The notes: generated by a model from the letters alone, not told the origin. Shown: positions 25,525 through 36,475, counted from the stretch's first letter. The stretch: DNA of 64,000 nt from Piscicola geometra (GCA_943735955.1 OX030958.1:6361126-6425125); one strand, 5' to 3'. Numbers and translations are program-made.

Positions 25525-28500
25525 ACACACACACACACACACGAACAGGCGGGAAGAGTACAAGCGAGAGAAGGGTGAGTTGTTGCGCACACAAGCGGAA
25601 ATGGACGAGAAGATGAAGGAGGCGATCAGGATCCGACGCAAGGTGGGCCATAAAATAAAAATAATAATGATGATGATGGTGATAATAATAAAAATAATAA
25701 TATTTATAATGATAATAATAAGAATGATAAAACTATTATTGATGATGATGATGATGATGATAATAATAATGATGATGGTGAGGATGAAGATAATAATAAT
25801 TATGATGATGATGATAATAAAATAATAACAAACATAATAATAATAAAATTAATAGTAATAATAATAATAATAATTGTTTTTATATATTTTGTAGCTGCTA
25901 CTAACATCTGTCATCGTATTTTCCATCTTAGTTGCTAGCATCTATATATATATTATAGCTGTTCCACGGTTTTAAATTTTAATCGCCGTTAATCGTTTGA
26001 TTTAAATTTTTAATCGTGCGTTAATCGTATTTAACACAATATTTTTTTAGCATATTTGACATTAGTATAAAATAGTATTAAAAGATTTTTCTCTTACAAA
26101 TGTAATAAACATTTTATCAGAATTTAAAAAAAATAATAAATAAAGAAAATAAAAGGAATCCATGAATGATAAAAAATGCAATTGTCACATCATTTTTGAG
26201 CCAGTTTTCGAGTAAAAAGTAATCCACATATGAAAGAATAAAAACTAATTCATAAATGATAAAAAATGGAATTGAAACACATACTTTCTGAGCCAGTTAC
26301 TCAAGAAAACAAGTTTTTCAACATAATTTGGACCTTAAGAAACGCTTGCTAACTATGTGTCTTGACAAGCTGAATAGACGATCAGATGGAACTGTACTTG
26401 CAGAAGATGACAAGTACTTTCTTGCCAGTTTCGCATGAGTCGGATATGTCCCTTTGCGTTGTTGCCACCAAACAAGAGGACAACTCCCGAAGCCTACCTT
26501 ATATTCTGTTCTATAACGTTTAATGATTGACTTATTAATCATTGAGATACCATCATCTTCAGAATCAGAAGTTACATATGTTTAGTTTTTTAGGTTTTCT
26601 TTTCTTTAACTCTTTCATTTGTTAAAAAACATTTTACATTTTTAAATCGGAGGTTTAATGATGTGGCAATTTTCGACCATTGAATGTTCTGGTTATTCAT
26701 TCTCTGCTCCAATTTTGCAATACATTTCGTGTGTGAAACGAATGACATAAGCTGGATCATATTTTGAAGTGCATATTTCTTGTGTGAAGTGACAAATCGC
26801 AAGTAAAACTATTTCAAGTATTTTTCACCCCTTAGAATTTCTGTTGCACATCTTTAAGAAATTTGAAGTTTTTTGATGAAATGCAATTTTCCATATTCGT
26901 TTGTTGAAAGTGAATTAGTTGTGTTTGTGTTCACTTGCTGGCAATGTGGCCGAAGCAGCAAAAAACAGTTCAATATGTAGAAGTTTAAATGCATTACAAT
27001 TTCTAATTGCGTTAATTTTTTTCAAATTCGTTAAACTATTTAGTGGCGTTAAAAATTTTAACGATCTTTAATTGATTAACGCGGTAATCGAAATTCAACG
27101 TAGATTAAAGCACAGCTCTAATATTTATCTATATATATATATTATATTACTATCTATATTAAATAAGAATCATCATTATCATCATGTGCACGAGTGTTTG
27201 CCATTACTTACAATCGCTGTACATTTGTATGTTCCCAGAATGCCGACGACAAGAACTTCTTAGAACCAGGCGGACAAGATACTGACAGGTTGTTGTTGTG
27301 ACAGTTGTATGCGTGTTGTTGTTGTGACAGTTGTATGCGTGTTGTTGTTGTGAAAGTTGTATGCGTGTTGTTGTTGTGACAGTTGTATGCGTGTTGTTGT
27401 TGCGACAGTTGTATTCGTGTTGTTGTTGTGACAGTTGTATGCGTGTTGTTGTTGTGACAGTTGTATGCGTGTTGTTGTTGCGACAGTTGTATGCGTGTTG
27501 TTGTTGTGACAGTTGTATGCGTGTTGTTGTTGTGACAGTTGTATGCGTGTTGTTGTTGCGACAGTTGTATGCGTGTTGTTGTTGTGACAGTTGTATGCGT
27601 GTTGTTGTTGCGACAGTTGTATGCGTGTTGTTGTTGCGACAGTTGTATGCGTGTTGTTGTTGCGACAGTTGTATGCGTGTTGTTGTTGCGACAGTTGTAT
27701 GCGTGTTGTTGTTGCGACAGTTGTATGCGTGTTGTTGTTGCGACAGTTGTATTCGTGTTGTTGTTGTGACAGTTGTATGCGTGTTGTTGTTGTGACAGTT
27801 GTATGCGTGTTGTTGTTGCGACAGTTGTATTCGTGTTGTTGTTGTGACAGTTGTATGCGTGTTGTTGTTGTGACAGTTGTATGCGTGTTGTTGTTGCGAC
27901 AGTTGTATGCGTGTTGTTGTTGTGACAGTTGTATGCGTGTTGTTGTTGTGACAGTTGTATGCGTGTTGTTGTTGCGACAGTTGTATTCGTGTTGTTGTTG
28001 TGACAGTTGTATGCGTGTTTTTGTAGTGACAGTTGTATGCGTGTTTTTGTAGTGACAGTTGTATGCGTGTTTTTGTAGTGACAGTTGTATGCGTGTTGTT
28101 ATTGTGACAGTTGTATGCGTGTTGTTGTGAAAGTTGTATGCGTGTTGCAATGCATTGTTGCAGTAGTGACAGTTCAGTACTTTCTTTAGTGTTGACCTAG
28201 TTAAGGTGGTAATCGGTAATTGGTGCATTTAAAACTAGTGCTTTGAATCTTAGTCGAATCTTAGTCTATTTCAGGTGAGTGAAACTTTGACACTGCACCA
28301 CCACCACCACTACAGGTCGAGTGGCCGATCTGACGACTCTTCTCCTTCTACATATGATATTATCAACGCCAGTGAAGCAGGTCTTTATACGTCTTCATTC
28401 ATGCATGCATGCAAGCCTTCATTAATCATGCATTCATCCATGCATCATGCATTCATGCACTAGGCATTAATTGTTCCAGTTTTATATAACTTCATTGTTT

Positions 28501-28622
28501 TAAGCTATTGATTTAAAAATGTGAGACATCATTTGTACCTTTTCTTAGTGGAAGTAACAGAAAAACCAAGCTACAAATCTTCGACGGGAATAACCCTCGT
28601 CTCGAAAAAAGACTTGTGTTGA
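13625..28622 (+). CDS. PPP1R9: neurabin/spinophilin (PP1 regulatory subunit 9)
   Basis: Exons: 13625 to about 15032 (donor uncertain; 15033, 15140 and 15212 are candidates), 17769-17974, 18310-18442, 20688-20808, 21624-21728, 22189-22468, 22611-22754, 23928-23981, 24126-24185, 24717-24832, 25549-25642, 27239-27288, 28316-28380 and 28549-28622, giving about 969 residues if 15033 is the donor. Exon 1 encodes a Ser-rich N-terminal region corresponding to the actin-binding part. The PP1 docking motif RVRF ([11 protein letters not shown]) is followed by VFSTYS..EDYDR..DDVDPMA, a hallmark of neurabins. The PDZ domain starts [19 protein letters not shown] and ends [11 protein letters not shown]. Coiled-coil exons follow. 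No SAM domain is seen, so it is more spinophilin-like. In animals this scaffold brings PP1 to F-actin at synapses and junctions. The last three exons are the least certain. Confidence 0.9.
15589..15780. repeat. (CAT)n microsatellite
   Basis: A near-pure CAT/ATC tract (core 15703-15770) in the first large neurabin intron. The rest of that intron (about 15.0-17.77 kb) shows no exon. Confidence 0.9.
17217..17352. repeat. 18-bp minisatellite
   Basis: About seven copies of ACACTGCATCAAAGCC with an 18-bp period in the first neurabin intron; the last two units carry an extra CATG. Confidence 0.9.
17975..18150 (+). repeat. 15-bp minisatellite starting at a neurabin 5' splice site
   Basis: About 11 copies of GGGGCAGGTGCTGGA. 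The array starts at intron base 1, directly after ...AGCATCAAG. It stays open in frame with the exon (VLEGQ repeats), but the conserved next exon (18310, VFSTYS) joins cleanly from the 17974 donor. Confidence 0.9.
18488..19490. repeat. TGTACTG-type higher-order minisatellite
   Basis: About 1 kb of alternating 13-bp (TGTACTGCTTCAG) and 12-bp (TGTACTGGTCCG) modules, with a third module TGTACTGGTGCAG placed at intervals, so that longer blocks recur. It lies in the neurabin intron 18443-20687. Long ORFs in all three plus frames ([27 protein letters not shown]) are by-products of the array. Confidence 0.95.
19854..20037. repeat. diverged second TGTACT array
   Basis: Four or five longer units (TGTACTCTATGTGTACTGTT plus ACGTGTACTAATCCAG) related to the array at 18488-19490 but separated from it by about 360 bp of unique AT-rich sequence. 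Confidence 0.85.
20322..20645. repeat. ATGCACCATGAATGCATACAA minisatellite
   Basis: About 300 bp of 21-bp and 12-bp modules made of ATGCACC, ATGAATGC and ATACAA, arranged in blocks that repeat every ~90 bp. It ends 43 bp before the acceptor of the first PDZ exon. Confidence 0.9.
21170..21620. repeat. C/A-rich imperfect array up to the second PDZ exon
   Basis: Degenerate CAACCACCACAA-type repeats, almost free of G, run to the acceptor at 21621-21623 (CAG). The same intron begins (20809 on) with G/T-rich sequence. Confidence 0.85.
22860..23927. repeat. (CCACCACAACCACA)n array ending at a 3' splice site
   Basis: About 1 kb of CCACCACAACCA / CCACACCACAA modules with occasional CGACCA, nearly free of G on the plus strand. 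It ends in the acceptor CCACGACCACAG of exon 23928-23981. The same intron begins at 22755 with GTGGTGGTTGGG and GTTGTTGTTG sequence. Confidence 0.95.
24833..25376 (+). repeat. GTTAGT-containing array starting at a 5' splice site
   Basis: About 540 bp of GTTAGTTAGTATGTGTGT-type units. The array begins at intron base 1 after exon 24717-24832. The donor motif GTTAGT recurs dozens of times. The same intron ends with (AC)n at 25470-25541. Confidence 0.9.
25470..25548. repeat. (AC)n next to a 3' splice site
   Basis: A nearly pure AC run ending CACGAACAG, the acceptor of exon 25549-25642. Confidence 0.95.
25953..27120 (-). mobile_element. decayed hAT transposon in a neurabin intron
   Basis: The ends are imperfect inverted repeats: left TATAGCTGTTCCACGG with AATCGCCGTTAATCG behind it, right (reverse complement) TAGAGCTGTGCTTTAATC followed by CGATTACCGCGTTAATC. 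Minus-strand 26542-26318 encodes a piece of the hAT C-terminal dimerisation domain: [38 protein letters not shown] and HIVSKR. The body is short and lacks the rest of a transposase, so it is an internally deleted, inactive copy. Target duplications cannot be resolved because both flanks are TA-repeats. It occupies most of the intron 25643-27238. Confidence 0.75.
27289..28145 (+). repeat. 26-bp minisatellite starting at a 5' splice site
   Basis: About 32 copies of a 26-bp unit, GTTGTTGTTG followed by TGACAGTTGTATGCGT, with T/C and G/T variants. It begins at intron base 1 after the exon end CTGACAG, and each unit contains TGACAG followed by TTG. Confidence 0.95.
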
Positions 28623-28790
28623 GGTATTTTAGACATTTTGAGACTTTTGTTGAGGTGTTTTAGACATTTTGAGACTTTTGTTGAGGTGTTTTAAACATTT
28701 TGAGACTTTTGTTGAGGTGTTTTAAACATTTTAAGACTTTTGTTGAGGTATTTTAAACATTTTAAGGATTTATTCAGGTATTCAGAGAAT
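28620..28790. repeat. 28-bp imperfect repeat after the neurabin stop
   Basis: Four or five copies of TTGAGGTGTTTTAGACATTT plus TGAGACTT, starting at the proposed stop codon. Confidence 0.8.
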
Positions 28791-29530
28791 TTATTTGGGT
28801 GTTTTAGAATTTATCTTCAGGAAAAAACCTTAAAATCGCGGTTAAGTGCTCATTTTATATTCAGTTTCAAAGCGTAAAGTTGGCAAAGTGATCACAGTTT
28901 TCTGGAACATTATCTAGCTGAAAGATAACTCAATTGTTTTAGTTTATCTTCATTTAAAAGGATGGCTTCATACGTTTTTGGGTTAAGGACGCCTTGATGA
29001 GGTGTCAAGGTAAATGTGTGCACTTAACCATATGCTTATTGGAAAGACCTTGATTTGGAAGGTACTTGCTCCATTTATAACCTGGCTTGAATCAACTGAC
29101 GCACCAAATGACAACCCACAGGACAACGGTGAAGATGCTGCCACCACTCCATTGCGACGTTTCACTACTTTCGCATGACTTTAATACTATTTTTACTGTA
29201 CAAATCTCAAATCTGAACGCCATTCCTCCTTATGTTGTAATTCCATTTTAACATACTTGTATTCCACAATATGTTTGTGTACATAATGTTCTACACTTAG
29301 GAGTTGTTTTCTTATAATTCCTTTCTCCAAGTTGGTTTCTTTCAGCATCCTTTCAAGCATGCAAGTATTAGCAGACAGATAATCAAAATTAAAGTTCTAT
29401 TTAGTCCTCAGTAGATAACTTTTTTCTCATTTCCTTTTCTTTCTATTCCTCGATTTTGTTAATTTAAATAAATACGTTTCAAGGCAGATTATTGTAGCAA
29501 TTAAGTAAGAAGAATTGTCGCGTCACTTGC

Positions 29531-29536
29531 AATAAA
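29531..29536 (+). terminator. candidate poly(A) signal for neurabin
   Basis: An AATAAA in unique sequence about 900 bp after the proposed stop. A second AATAAA lies at 29467-29472. Confidence 0.3.
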
Positions 29537-29940
29537 CTCTGGCCAGCATACTTGCGGCTTCATCTTGACTTCCTTACGACTAGCGATTAAATAATAAATA
29601 ATATCTTGTTATCGATAATTATTAATAATCTTATTTTTAAAGTTTTCTTTTAAGAATTAAACGTTTAAACTTCGTTACATAAAAACAATAAAGATATTTA
29701 TTTTCAAAATAAAAAATACAGTGTAATTGTTGAACGACCAAACTTAGCTCATCTCAACCAAAACTATAATAGGCATAAATTTGCATATTTAATACATAGT
29801 TTTGTAAAACTTTTGAAGCCGATTTACATGGTATATCTTTAAGAATGTAAGTTTTTTTCATTAAATTTTATATATATATTAAATTATTTATTTGTTTATT
29901 CTAATTTAGATTTCAACATGTATTCCTAGGTATACTACAG

Positions 29941-32565
29941 ACAGTGATGGACAATATAATTCCAGGTAGTCTTTTATTATAAAAGTTTTATAATATATAA
30001 TTTAGAATATTTATGTTTTTTATACTATATAATTTAGAATATTTATGTTTCTATACTATATAATTTAGAATATTTATGTTTCTATACTATATAATTTAGA
30101 ATATTTATGTCTTATACTATATAATTTAGAATATTTATGTCTTATACTATATAATTTAGAATATTTATGTCTTTTATACTATATAATTTAGAATTTAGTC
30201 TTTTATACTATATAATTTAGAATATTTATGTTTTTTATACTATATAATTTAGAATATTTATGTTTCTATACTATATAATTTAGAATATTTATGTCTTATA
30301 CTATATAATTTAGAATATTTATGTCTTATACTATATAATTTAGAATATTTATGTCTTTTATACTATATAATTTAGAATTTAGTCTTTTATACTATATAAT
30401 TTAGAATATTTATGTTTTTTTACAATCAATTTTTATATACAACATTTTCCAATACCATTTTTTTAACTAACTCAAGTGCCAAGACGTCTCCAAGTGTATC
30501 CAGTGAGGAAGTTTGGAATCCCAGGTTGACAACTGTCTTAATATTTAACTGAACAACTTTATTAAGTTTTTTATGTTTTTATACTAATTTTTAAATAATT
30601 AAGGGCCAGGAAGCCACCAAGTAGGCCATCCTCTGAAGAATCTTTGGCACCTAGGTTTTTATTTAAATTTTAAAACTTATTTAAATTTTAAAACTTTTAT
30701 TTAAATTTTAAAACTTTTATTTAAATTTTAAAACTTTTATTTAAATTTTAAAACTTTTATTTAAATTTTAAAACTTTTATTTAAATTTTAAAACTAATAT
30801 TTTTTAATAATTAATTGTTCCATTTCAACCATTTAATAAAAATATGAATTTTTATGCTCACTTTTTTATTTTATAATTTTTTAAATTCTTGAAATTGAAA
30901 ATTTTTAGTGCTCGTAAGCCAGATGGGGTGAAAAAGGTTCAAGGACAAGTGGATGAGGTCTTGAAGAAGCTTTACTTATTAAACTTCGAAATAAAATTTT
31001 AATATGATTTAGAAAATTGATTTTTAACATTCATTAGTTTATGTAAAAAATAATATAAAATTTTTTTCAGTTTTAAATTAAAACCTTACACATAGAATCT
31101 ACTCACAATTTTAAACAACTTTTTTCCTTCAGTTGGTCGGCATAATGCACCAGAATATCAAGGCCGTTTTAGATAGAGGCGAGAAACTAGAAGATCTGAG
31201 TGCAAAAGCTGGTATGCTATTAGTTTTTTACATTTCTTTTAGAACTTTACTGAATATTCTCTATTATGCTGAACATTTGACTCAATCACTATTTCGAATT
31301 TTGACAAATTGTCGCGGTCAGATCGACTTAGAATGGCGTTCACGTAACATCCGCAGTCAAATAAAGTTATCAACAATTCTACTTACCGTATTTCGAACGT
31401 TTCCAGATCTATTCACCGTGAAACATAATAATAATAATAATTATTATTATTAAACATCATGTGCATAAGATACAGTATTATTTCACTCCTGAAAAGGAAG
31501 ACAAGCTTTCAAAAAACCAAAGTTAAAAAATTACTAGAAGACTTTTGAGAGTGAAACTAAATTATAATAAGTGCGCTTTATACACGGTTTTACGGTATTC
31601 CAATCTACGTTATTTTTATTCGTATTTAATCAAATAGGTGGACCTGTTATTAGTATAATTCCATGAAGTTAGATCTGTTAGTCTTATACGGGCCTAACAT
31701 TTTCCTATCAGTACGGTTATAATATATTTATAGCCGATTCTAAAGCGAAATTTTTTTAAAAATAAACTAACAAATTGAGTTTTATAAAATCCATATTTAA
31801 ATGGTAATCTTCTAAAAACTTGACACTCATCTTCACTTTCACCACCACTTTCTTCAGCACGACTACCACTTTCTCCACCACAACCACCATCAACACCACT
31901 GCCACTCAACACCACTACCACAGCCACCTTCAACACCACTGCCACTCAACACCACTACCACAGCCACCTTCAACACCACTGCCACTCAACACCACTACCA
32001 CAGCCACCTTCACCACCATTCAGAGGCTTTGAACAAGCACGCGCACATCTTCGAAGCGACGACGAAACGAGTGAACAGGAAGTACTGGTGGAAGAACACC
32101 AAGTGCACCATCGCTCTCGTCCTCGTCGGAATCGTCATCCTCGCCATCATCATCAGTCTGTCCCTATTTCATCTTTTTTTCTATCTAGATTTGTTTTTTT
32201 TTATTTATAATTTTTTTTTCTATCTATATTTTCCAATCTTCTATTTTCATTATTTACAAAATGCGATTTTTTATTTTAAAAGTACCTGCGTTTCATACAC
32301 CGGATTTTCTTAGATATTTTAAAATGAATGTACGTATCTAAGATACATTTACATTTTATTTTACATTTACACTGTATCTTACATTACTTCCGAAAATACG
32401 GTAATAGAGCTGCACCAGATATGTGATGTTACTTAATTGCGATGATCATCTATTCGGTGCAGTTCTGGTAATTTATAAAAATTTTATTATAATTAAATGC
32501 GATGTATTCATGCTCAAACGCTTGCTTCACTAACCACAGGTATAGCAGTAACTCAGTCGACCTAG
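29941..32565 (+). CDS. VAMP/synaptobrevin-family R-SNARE
   Basis: Exons 29941-29965, 30477-30524, 30604-30654, 30909-30957, 31133-31211 and 32024-32155, with a tentative last exon 32540-32565. The SNARE motif runs from KVQGQVDELVGIMHQNIKAV through LDRGEKLEDLSAKA to EALNKHAHIFEATTKRV. The zero-layer Arg is the R of VLDRGE. NRKYWWKN and a hydrophobic anchor (CTIALVLVGIVILAIIIS) follow. RGE and TTK-V-RK-WWKN resemble VAMP8 more than VAMP1-3. The protein would sit in vesicle or endosomal membranes and supply the R-SNARE helix for fusion. The N-terminal segment comes from small Ser/Pro-rich exons. The first exon and ATG were not found. If exon 32024 is not spliced at 32156, the frame runs to 32313 through Phe-rich sequence, which I take to be intron. 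Confidence 0.85.
29985..30420. repeat. ~30-bp AT-rich minisatellite in a VAMP intron
   Basis: About 14 units of TATACTATATAATTTAGAAT plus ATTTATGTTT with length variants; a block of about 190 bp is itself duplicated. Confidence 0.9.
30656..30797. repeat. 19-bp repeat in a VAMP intron
   Basis: About seven copies of AAACTTTTATTTAAATTTT, beginning within two bases of the donor of exon 30604-30654. Confidence 0.9.
31870..32020. repeat. 40-bp C/A-rich repeat before the VAMP anchor exon
   Basis: Three copies of CAACACCACTGCCACTCAAC plus ACCACTACCACAGCCACCTT, running to the acceptor at 32021-32023. Confidence 0.9.
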
Positions 32566-33066
32566 CCATTCGAATACTTGGCCGAGGATTGATTATCATC
32601 ATCATCATTAACATCGTCATCATCATCATCATCATAGCCGTCATCATCCATTCCACCAGGGTTTATCCCACCATTTTTGTTCTCAACAGCAGCATGCATA
32701 TTGTATATAAACAACAAATTGTCTAAAGCAGCAATCAAAGCCTTTATTGATTCTTCACTTTCTCTTTTCATTTCTCCATCATCCTACCATCTTTTCATAA
32801 TCTTCTCATCCCTCCATCATCCTCTCATCTCTCCATCATCTTCTCATCCCTCCATCATCTTCTCATCCCTCCATCATCCTCTCATCCCTCCATCATCCTC
32901 TCATCCCTCCATCATCATCCTCTTCCACGTCATTTTGTTTTCTTCCCATCATCTCTTATTAGTAGTGCCTGGGTTATTGCTTCTTGATTGCTCACGTGAC
33001 ATCGCCTTCATGATAGTAGTGCTGCCCTCAGTTATTCCACATTCATTTATTCAACTTGCCAGCAAT

Positions 33067-33097
33067 CTTTCTGAGCACCTTTTCGACGCTCAGAAAG
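33067..33097. other. 10-bp inverted repeat (hairpin)
   Basis: CTTTCTGAGC and GCTCAGAAAG are perfect reverse complements separated by 11 bases. No T-tract or gene end adjoins it. Confidence 0.6.
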
Positions 33098-33147
33098 CTT
33101 CGTGTTTGCGGGTAGTTTTGTATTCAACAGCATATTTGTGACTATTT

Positions 33148-33290
33148 ATTTTAAGTATTTATGTTAAGAATGACGCATTTATGTCTATTTAAAAGTATTT
33201 ATGTTAAGAATGACGCATTTATGTCTATTTAAAAGTATTTATGTTAAGAATGACGCATTTATGTCTATTTAAAAGTATTTATGTTGAAAA
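33148..33290. repeat. 40-bp repeat
   Basis: Three and a half copies of TATTTAAAAGTATTTATGTT plus AAGAATGACGCATTTATGTC. Confidence 0.9.
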
Positions 33291-34061
33291 TGACTGACAT
33301 TGCCTTGACGATTAGTCACTATGAACGCTTGCTCATGAACCTGCATAGATCTGCAGCACAATCTTTCTTCTCTGTACCTGTGAGATTTACAACTTCTCAC
33401 CAAGACCAATTTTCTTTTGATATATTTTCTTGTTCCGATAGAATTATATATATATATATTTTTTTTATATGCATTTGTATATTACTTTCTTGTGATACTG
33501 AAATCTCAAAGTATTCAACGCTTGCCACAACAAGCACTATATTATACAGACTTTATTTACAAAAGTTTACATTTCACATACACTTTCGACTTGTCTTGCA
33601 CTCCAAGGCATCATACACACGCTCACTCTTGCCACTTGGCCACTTCCTTTCCCACACTAACATACCTACCCACATACAGGGTCATTCCATGACTACCTAA
33701 GGTACTACCTTATACAGTATTAAAACCAAAAAATCAACACCACCTTTTTCTATGCATTTTAAAGCTCCACATGCTCACCTTTCGTGTTTTATAATATAAC
33801 ATTAAACCTTTCAGAATACTCTTGAATTTTTTATTTTCTCACTGATACTTGAATGATCACGGGGTACTTAGCTTGGCCATCTCTTCATTAGACAGTACAT
33901 CGCCACCTTGCATACATTATTTGTTTTTGTGATAAAGGCGCTACCTTCTTCAACTTCATCAATTCAGTAACGACAGTCAGGCACGCCAATAGACTCGTTA
34001 GAAAGCGTTAAAGGATTCGTTACAAACGCGAGTTCTTATATAATTGTACAACGACAAAATA

Positions 34062-34347
34062 ATGGCGATGAGGTTGATGAAAATAAAAGAGTATGAAGAA
34101 GATGACGACCTTTGGAAGCATAATCGAGGACGTGTAATTGTTCGTGTGTAGTTGCACATACAAACGAATGGCGTGTGATCTTCTTCAAGTCATCATCAGC
34201 GTTACCAAATCCGTCTTAAACTTTGAAGATCGTTTCCATTACACCTTTCTCAAGTGTGTCTTGGAGGATGACACAATGACACGGCACAAAGCAGCTGCAG
34301 AGATATACAAATGTGTAAGAGAGAATTGTATGGCTGCCAAACTTTAG
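34062..34347 (+). CDS. possible small gene or terminal exon
   Basis: Two short unique-sequence frames adjoin: 34062 (29 codons, MKIKEYEEDDDLWKHNRGR) and 34169-34347 (MACDLLQVIISVTKSVLNF to VRENCMAAKL). The second has an ordered amino-acid mix (FEDRFHYTFLKCVLEDD) unlike the repeat-born ORFs around it. An AATAAA lies 77 bp past the stop, at 34424-34429. It could be a terminal exon of an unrecognised gene or chance. Confidence 0.25.
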
Positions 34348-36009
34348 AGGCATTTTGCAGTGCATGCGTCGAAGAAGCATGCATGCAGTTTCTAATGGAG
34401 GTCACAGTAATTTTTAGTCTGTAAATAAAGATTGAGTTGAAGAATAAATTTGAAGCCATGTTTTATAATTATTGTGGATGGTGCCTCTGGCATTCACACA
34501 ACATCTTCAACGTTCAAAAGAACAAGGTTAGCGAATAAGATAACCATAAGAATGAAATAATAGAAGATTACTATATATAAAAGTTTATTTTAATAGAATC
34601 TAAGAGCAATTTTTTTGAGTTGTTTGGCAGGCTGGAGTGCAATGCGACACAACCTCAGAGAAGGAGCAATCCATGGTACAATGCTTGAGTTGGTGCTGAG
34701 GCTGGTTTGAAGCTGAAAGAGTGGTTACGGTGGTGAAAGGAGGTGTAAGGATAAGTATACGGAGTGAACATGAATAGGCCAAAGATTTCTAACGAAAGAA
34801 GATGAAGCAGGTGTTGTTGAGGCTCTAGAGATGAAATAGAGAGAAATCTATAACAAAAATTGTAACAATATTATTAAAAATTAAATAAAAACGTTAATAA
34901 GTTAAATGACTAATTTTCTTGATTTATTAACGACTGAAAATAACTTATAAAACGTCTGCAAGACTTCGACACTGTAGGCAAGTGCAGAGAGTTCGAAGGT
35001 AGTTGAGGTGAAAGCAGTTAAGGGTGTAAAGATCAAATGCTGAATTAGTCAATATAATTGATTCAGTTAATATTCTAAAATATGTCTTGGATATGTGTTA
35101 TCCACCAATTACAAGCCATCCTTTGAAGGTATTCACAACACGCACAAGAAGTCCACTTTTACAGAGCAGACGACTTTCAGATGTGCTAGGCGCTTGATTA
35201 TTTATTATGGAGGTATGTCTGCAAGCGCGAACCAACAGACTCCAACAAATAAGGGATTCTTTGGTGGACGTTATATCTTACAAGGTGTGTGAATTTAAAA
35301 TATAACATAATTAGAATAGTACAGCTATTGTATGAAAAGCATGGAAAATATTGAACTTAAAAGTGAATTTGAAGCAGACGTTTAGTGATGGCTGGTAAAC
35401 TCAAGATTTTCAACTCATTCACGCATGCGTAACTAGGATTTCGTTTTATTGTTCCGAATTATAATTTTAATGAAAATAAATAGAATAATTTTAAACGAAT
35501 AAAAAGGTTAAATGATTAGAAATGAATTTTTGATCTGAAAGGTTGATTCTACTTTCAAAAAACACGTCACAGATCTAGAAGTTAAAAAATAAGGGTAAGT
35601 TAAAATGTAACTTAGTTGGATGGATGGAAGGTGAAGATGCTTTTGAGAAGATAAAGAAGCTGACAAAGAATAAATAATGGTGTGAGAGAGGTTAATGATA
35701 GAAAGATGGTGATGAAAACAGAGTGAGATACATATTGTAGGGTGGAAGGGTGGAGGACTTGACTGTTAGAAAGTGAAAAAGCTGGTTTCATATTGAGACG
35801 AGATTGAACAAGCAAGGAAAGCCAGTGGAAGCATCGAGGCATGAGTGGTGAGGGCGTTGTAAAACAATAACAAGGAATAATAATAGTATCAACATCATTA
35901 GTTTCGCTAATGATGTATGCAGACTAGTTGTATATAACTGCAGCCAGCAAGATCATCATCACCACCACAAAAGTTTCTTTTGTACTTTTGTGTGTGTGAT
36001 CAGTTTAAA

Positions 36010-36273
36010 ATGCACAAAATGACTGGATTCAATAAATCTGTACAAGAACTTAAAGATGATCATCATTCTCTTCGTCACAATTCTCATAATTATCATCATC
36101 ATAACTTTCACAATCATCATCATTATGATTATCCTGATACATACAACAATAACAACTATCCTCACACACAATTCCACCCCAAACCACATAAACAACTGAG
36201 CCCCGGACACATGCGTCGTTATGGGCTACAAAAAGAAAAACGTGACACTGCCGTTCAGCTGTTGTCTTCTTAA
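36010..36273 (+). CDS. possible small His/Asn-rich protein (87 aa)
   Basis: The ATG at 36010 opens an 87-codon frame with a unique start (MHKMTGFNKSVQELKDD), a His/Asn/Tyr-rich middle and a basic unique tail (PGHMRRYGLQKEKRDTAV). A TATA-like TGTATATAA lies about 80 bp upstream (35929) and an AATAAA at 36616-36621. The His-rich part is a CAT-repeat translation, so the frame may be accidental. No family is recognised. Confidence 0.25.
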   Translation: MHKMTGFNKSVQELKDDHHSLRHNSHNYHHHNFHNHHHYDYPDTYNNNNYPHTQFHPKPHKQLSPGHMRRYGLQKEKRDTAVQLLSS

Positions 36274-36380
36274 CCTACGAATACTAAAGAAGTTTGTTAT
36301 GTACTTGGTGCTTTTTGTTAGTAAACTGAAATGCCTGCTGTCAGTAACACAACCAAGCAATCAATATTGCCATTTGCGCA

Positions 36381-36462
<82 letters not shown>

Positions 36463-36475
36463 CACACACACAAAT
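36381..36475. repeat. (CA)n microsatellite
   Basis: A CA run of about 85 bp followed by AAATACACGCATACACAC units. Confidence 0.95.

Noticed and set aside
27260..28228. 322-codon minus-strand ORF ([15 protein letters not shown] repeats)
   Set aside because: Antisense translation of the 26-bp neurabin intron minisatellite.
32540..32726. Ile-rich frame (possible membrane span) after the SNARE anchor
   Set aside because: The Ile run is an (ATC)n translation; only the short phase-1 tail ending at 32565 is kept as a tentative terminal exon.
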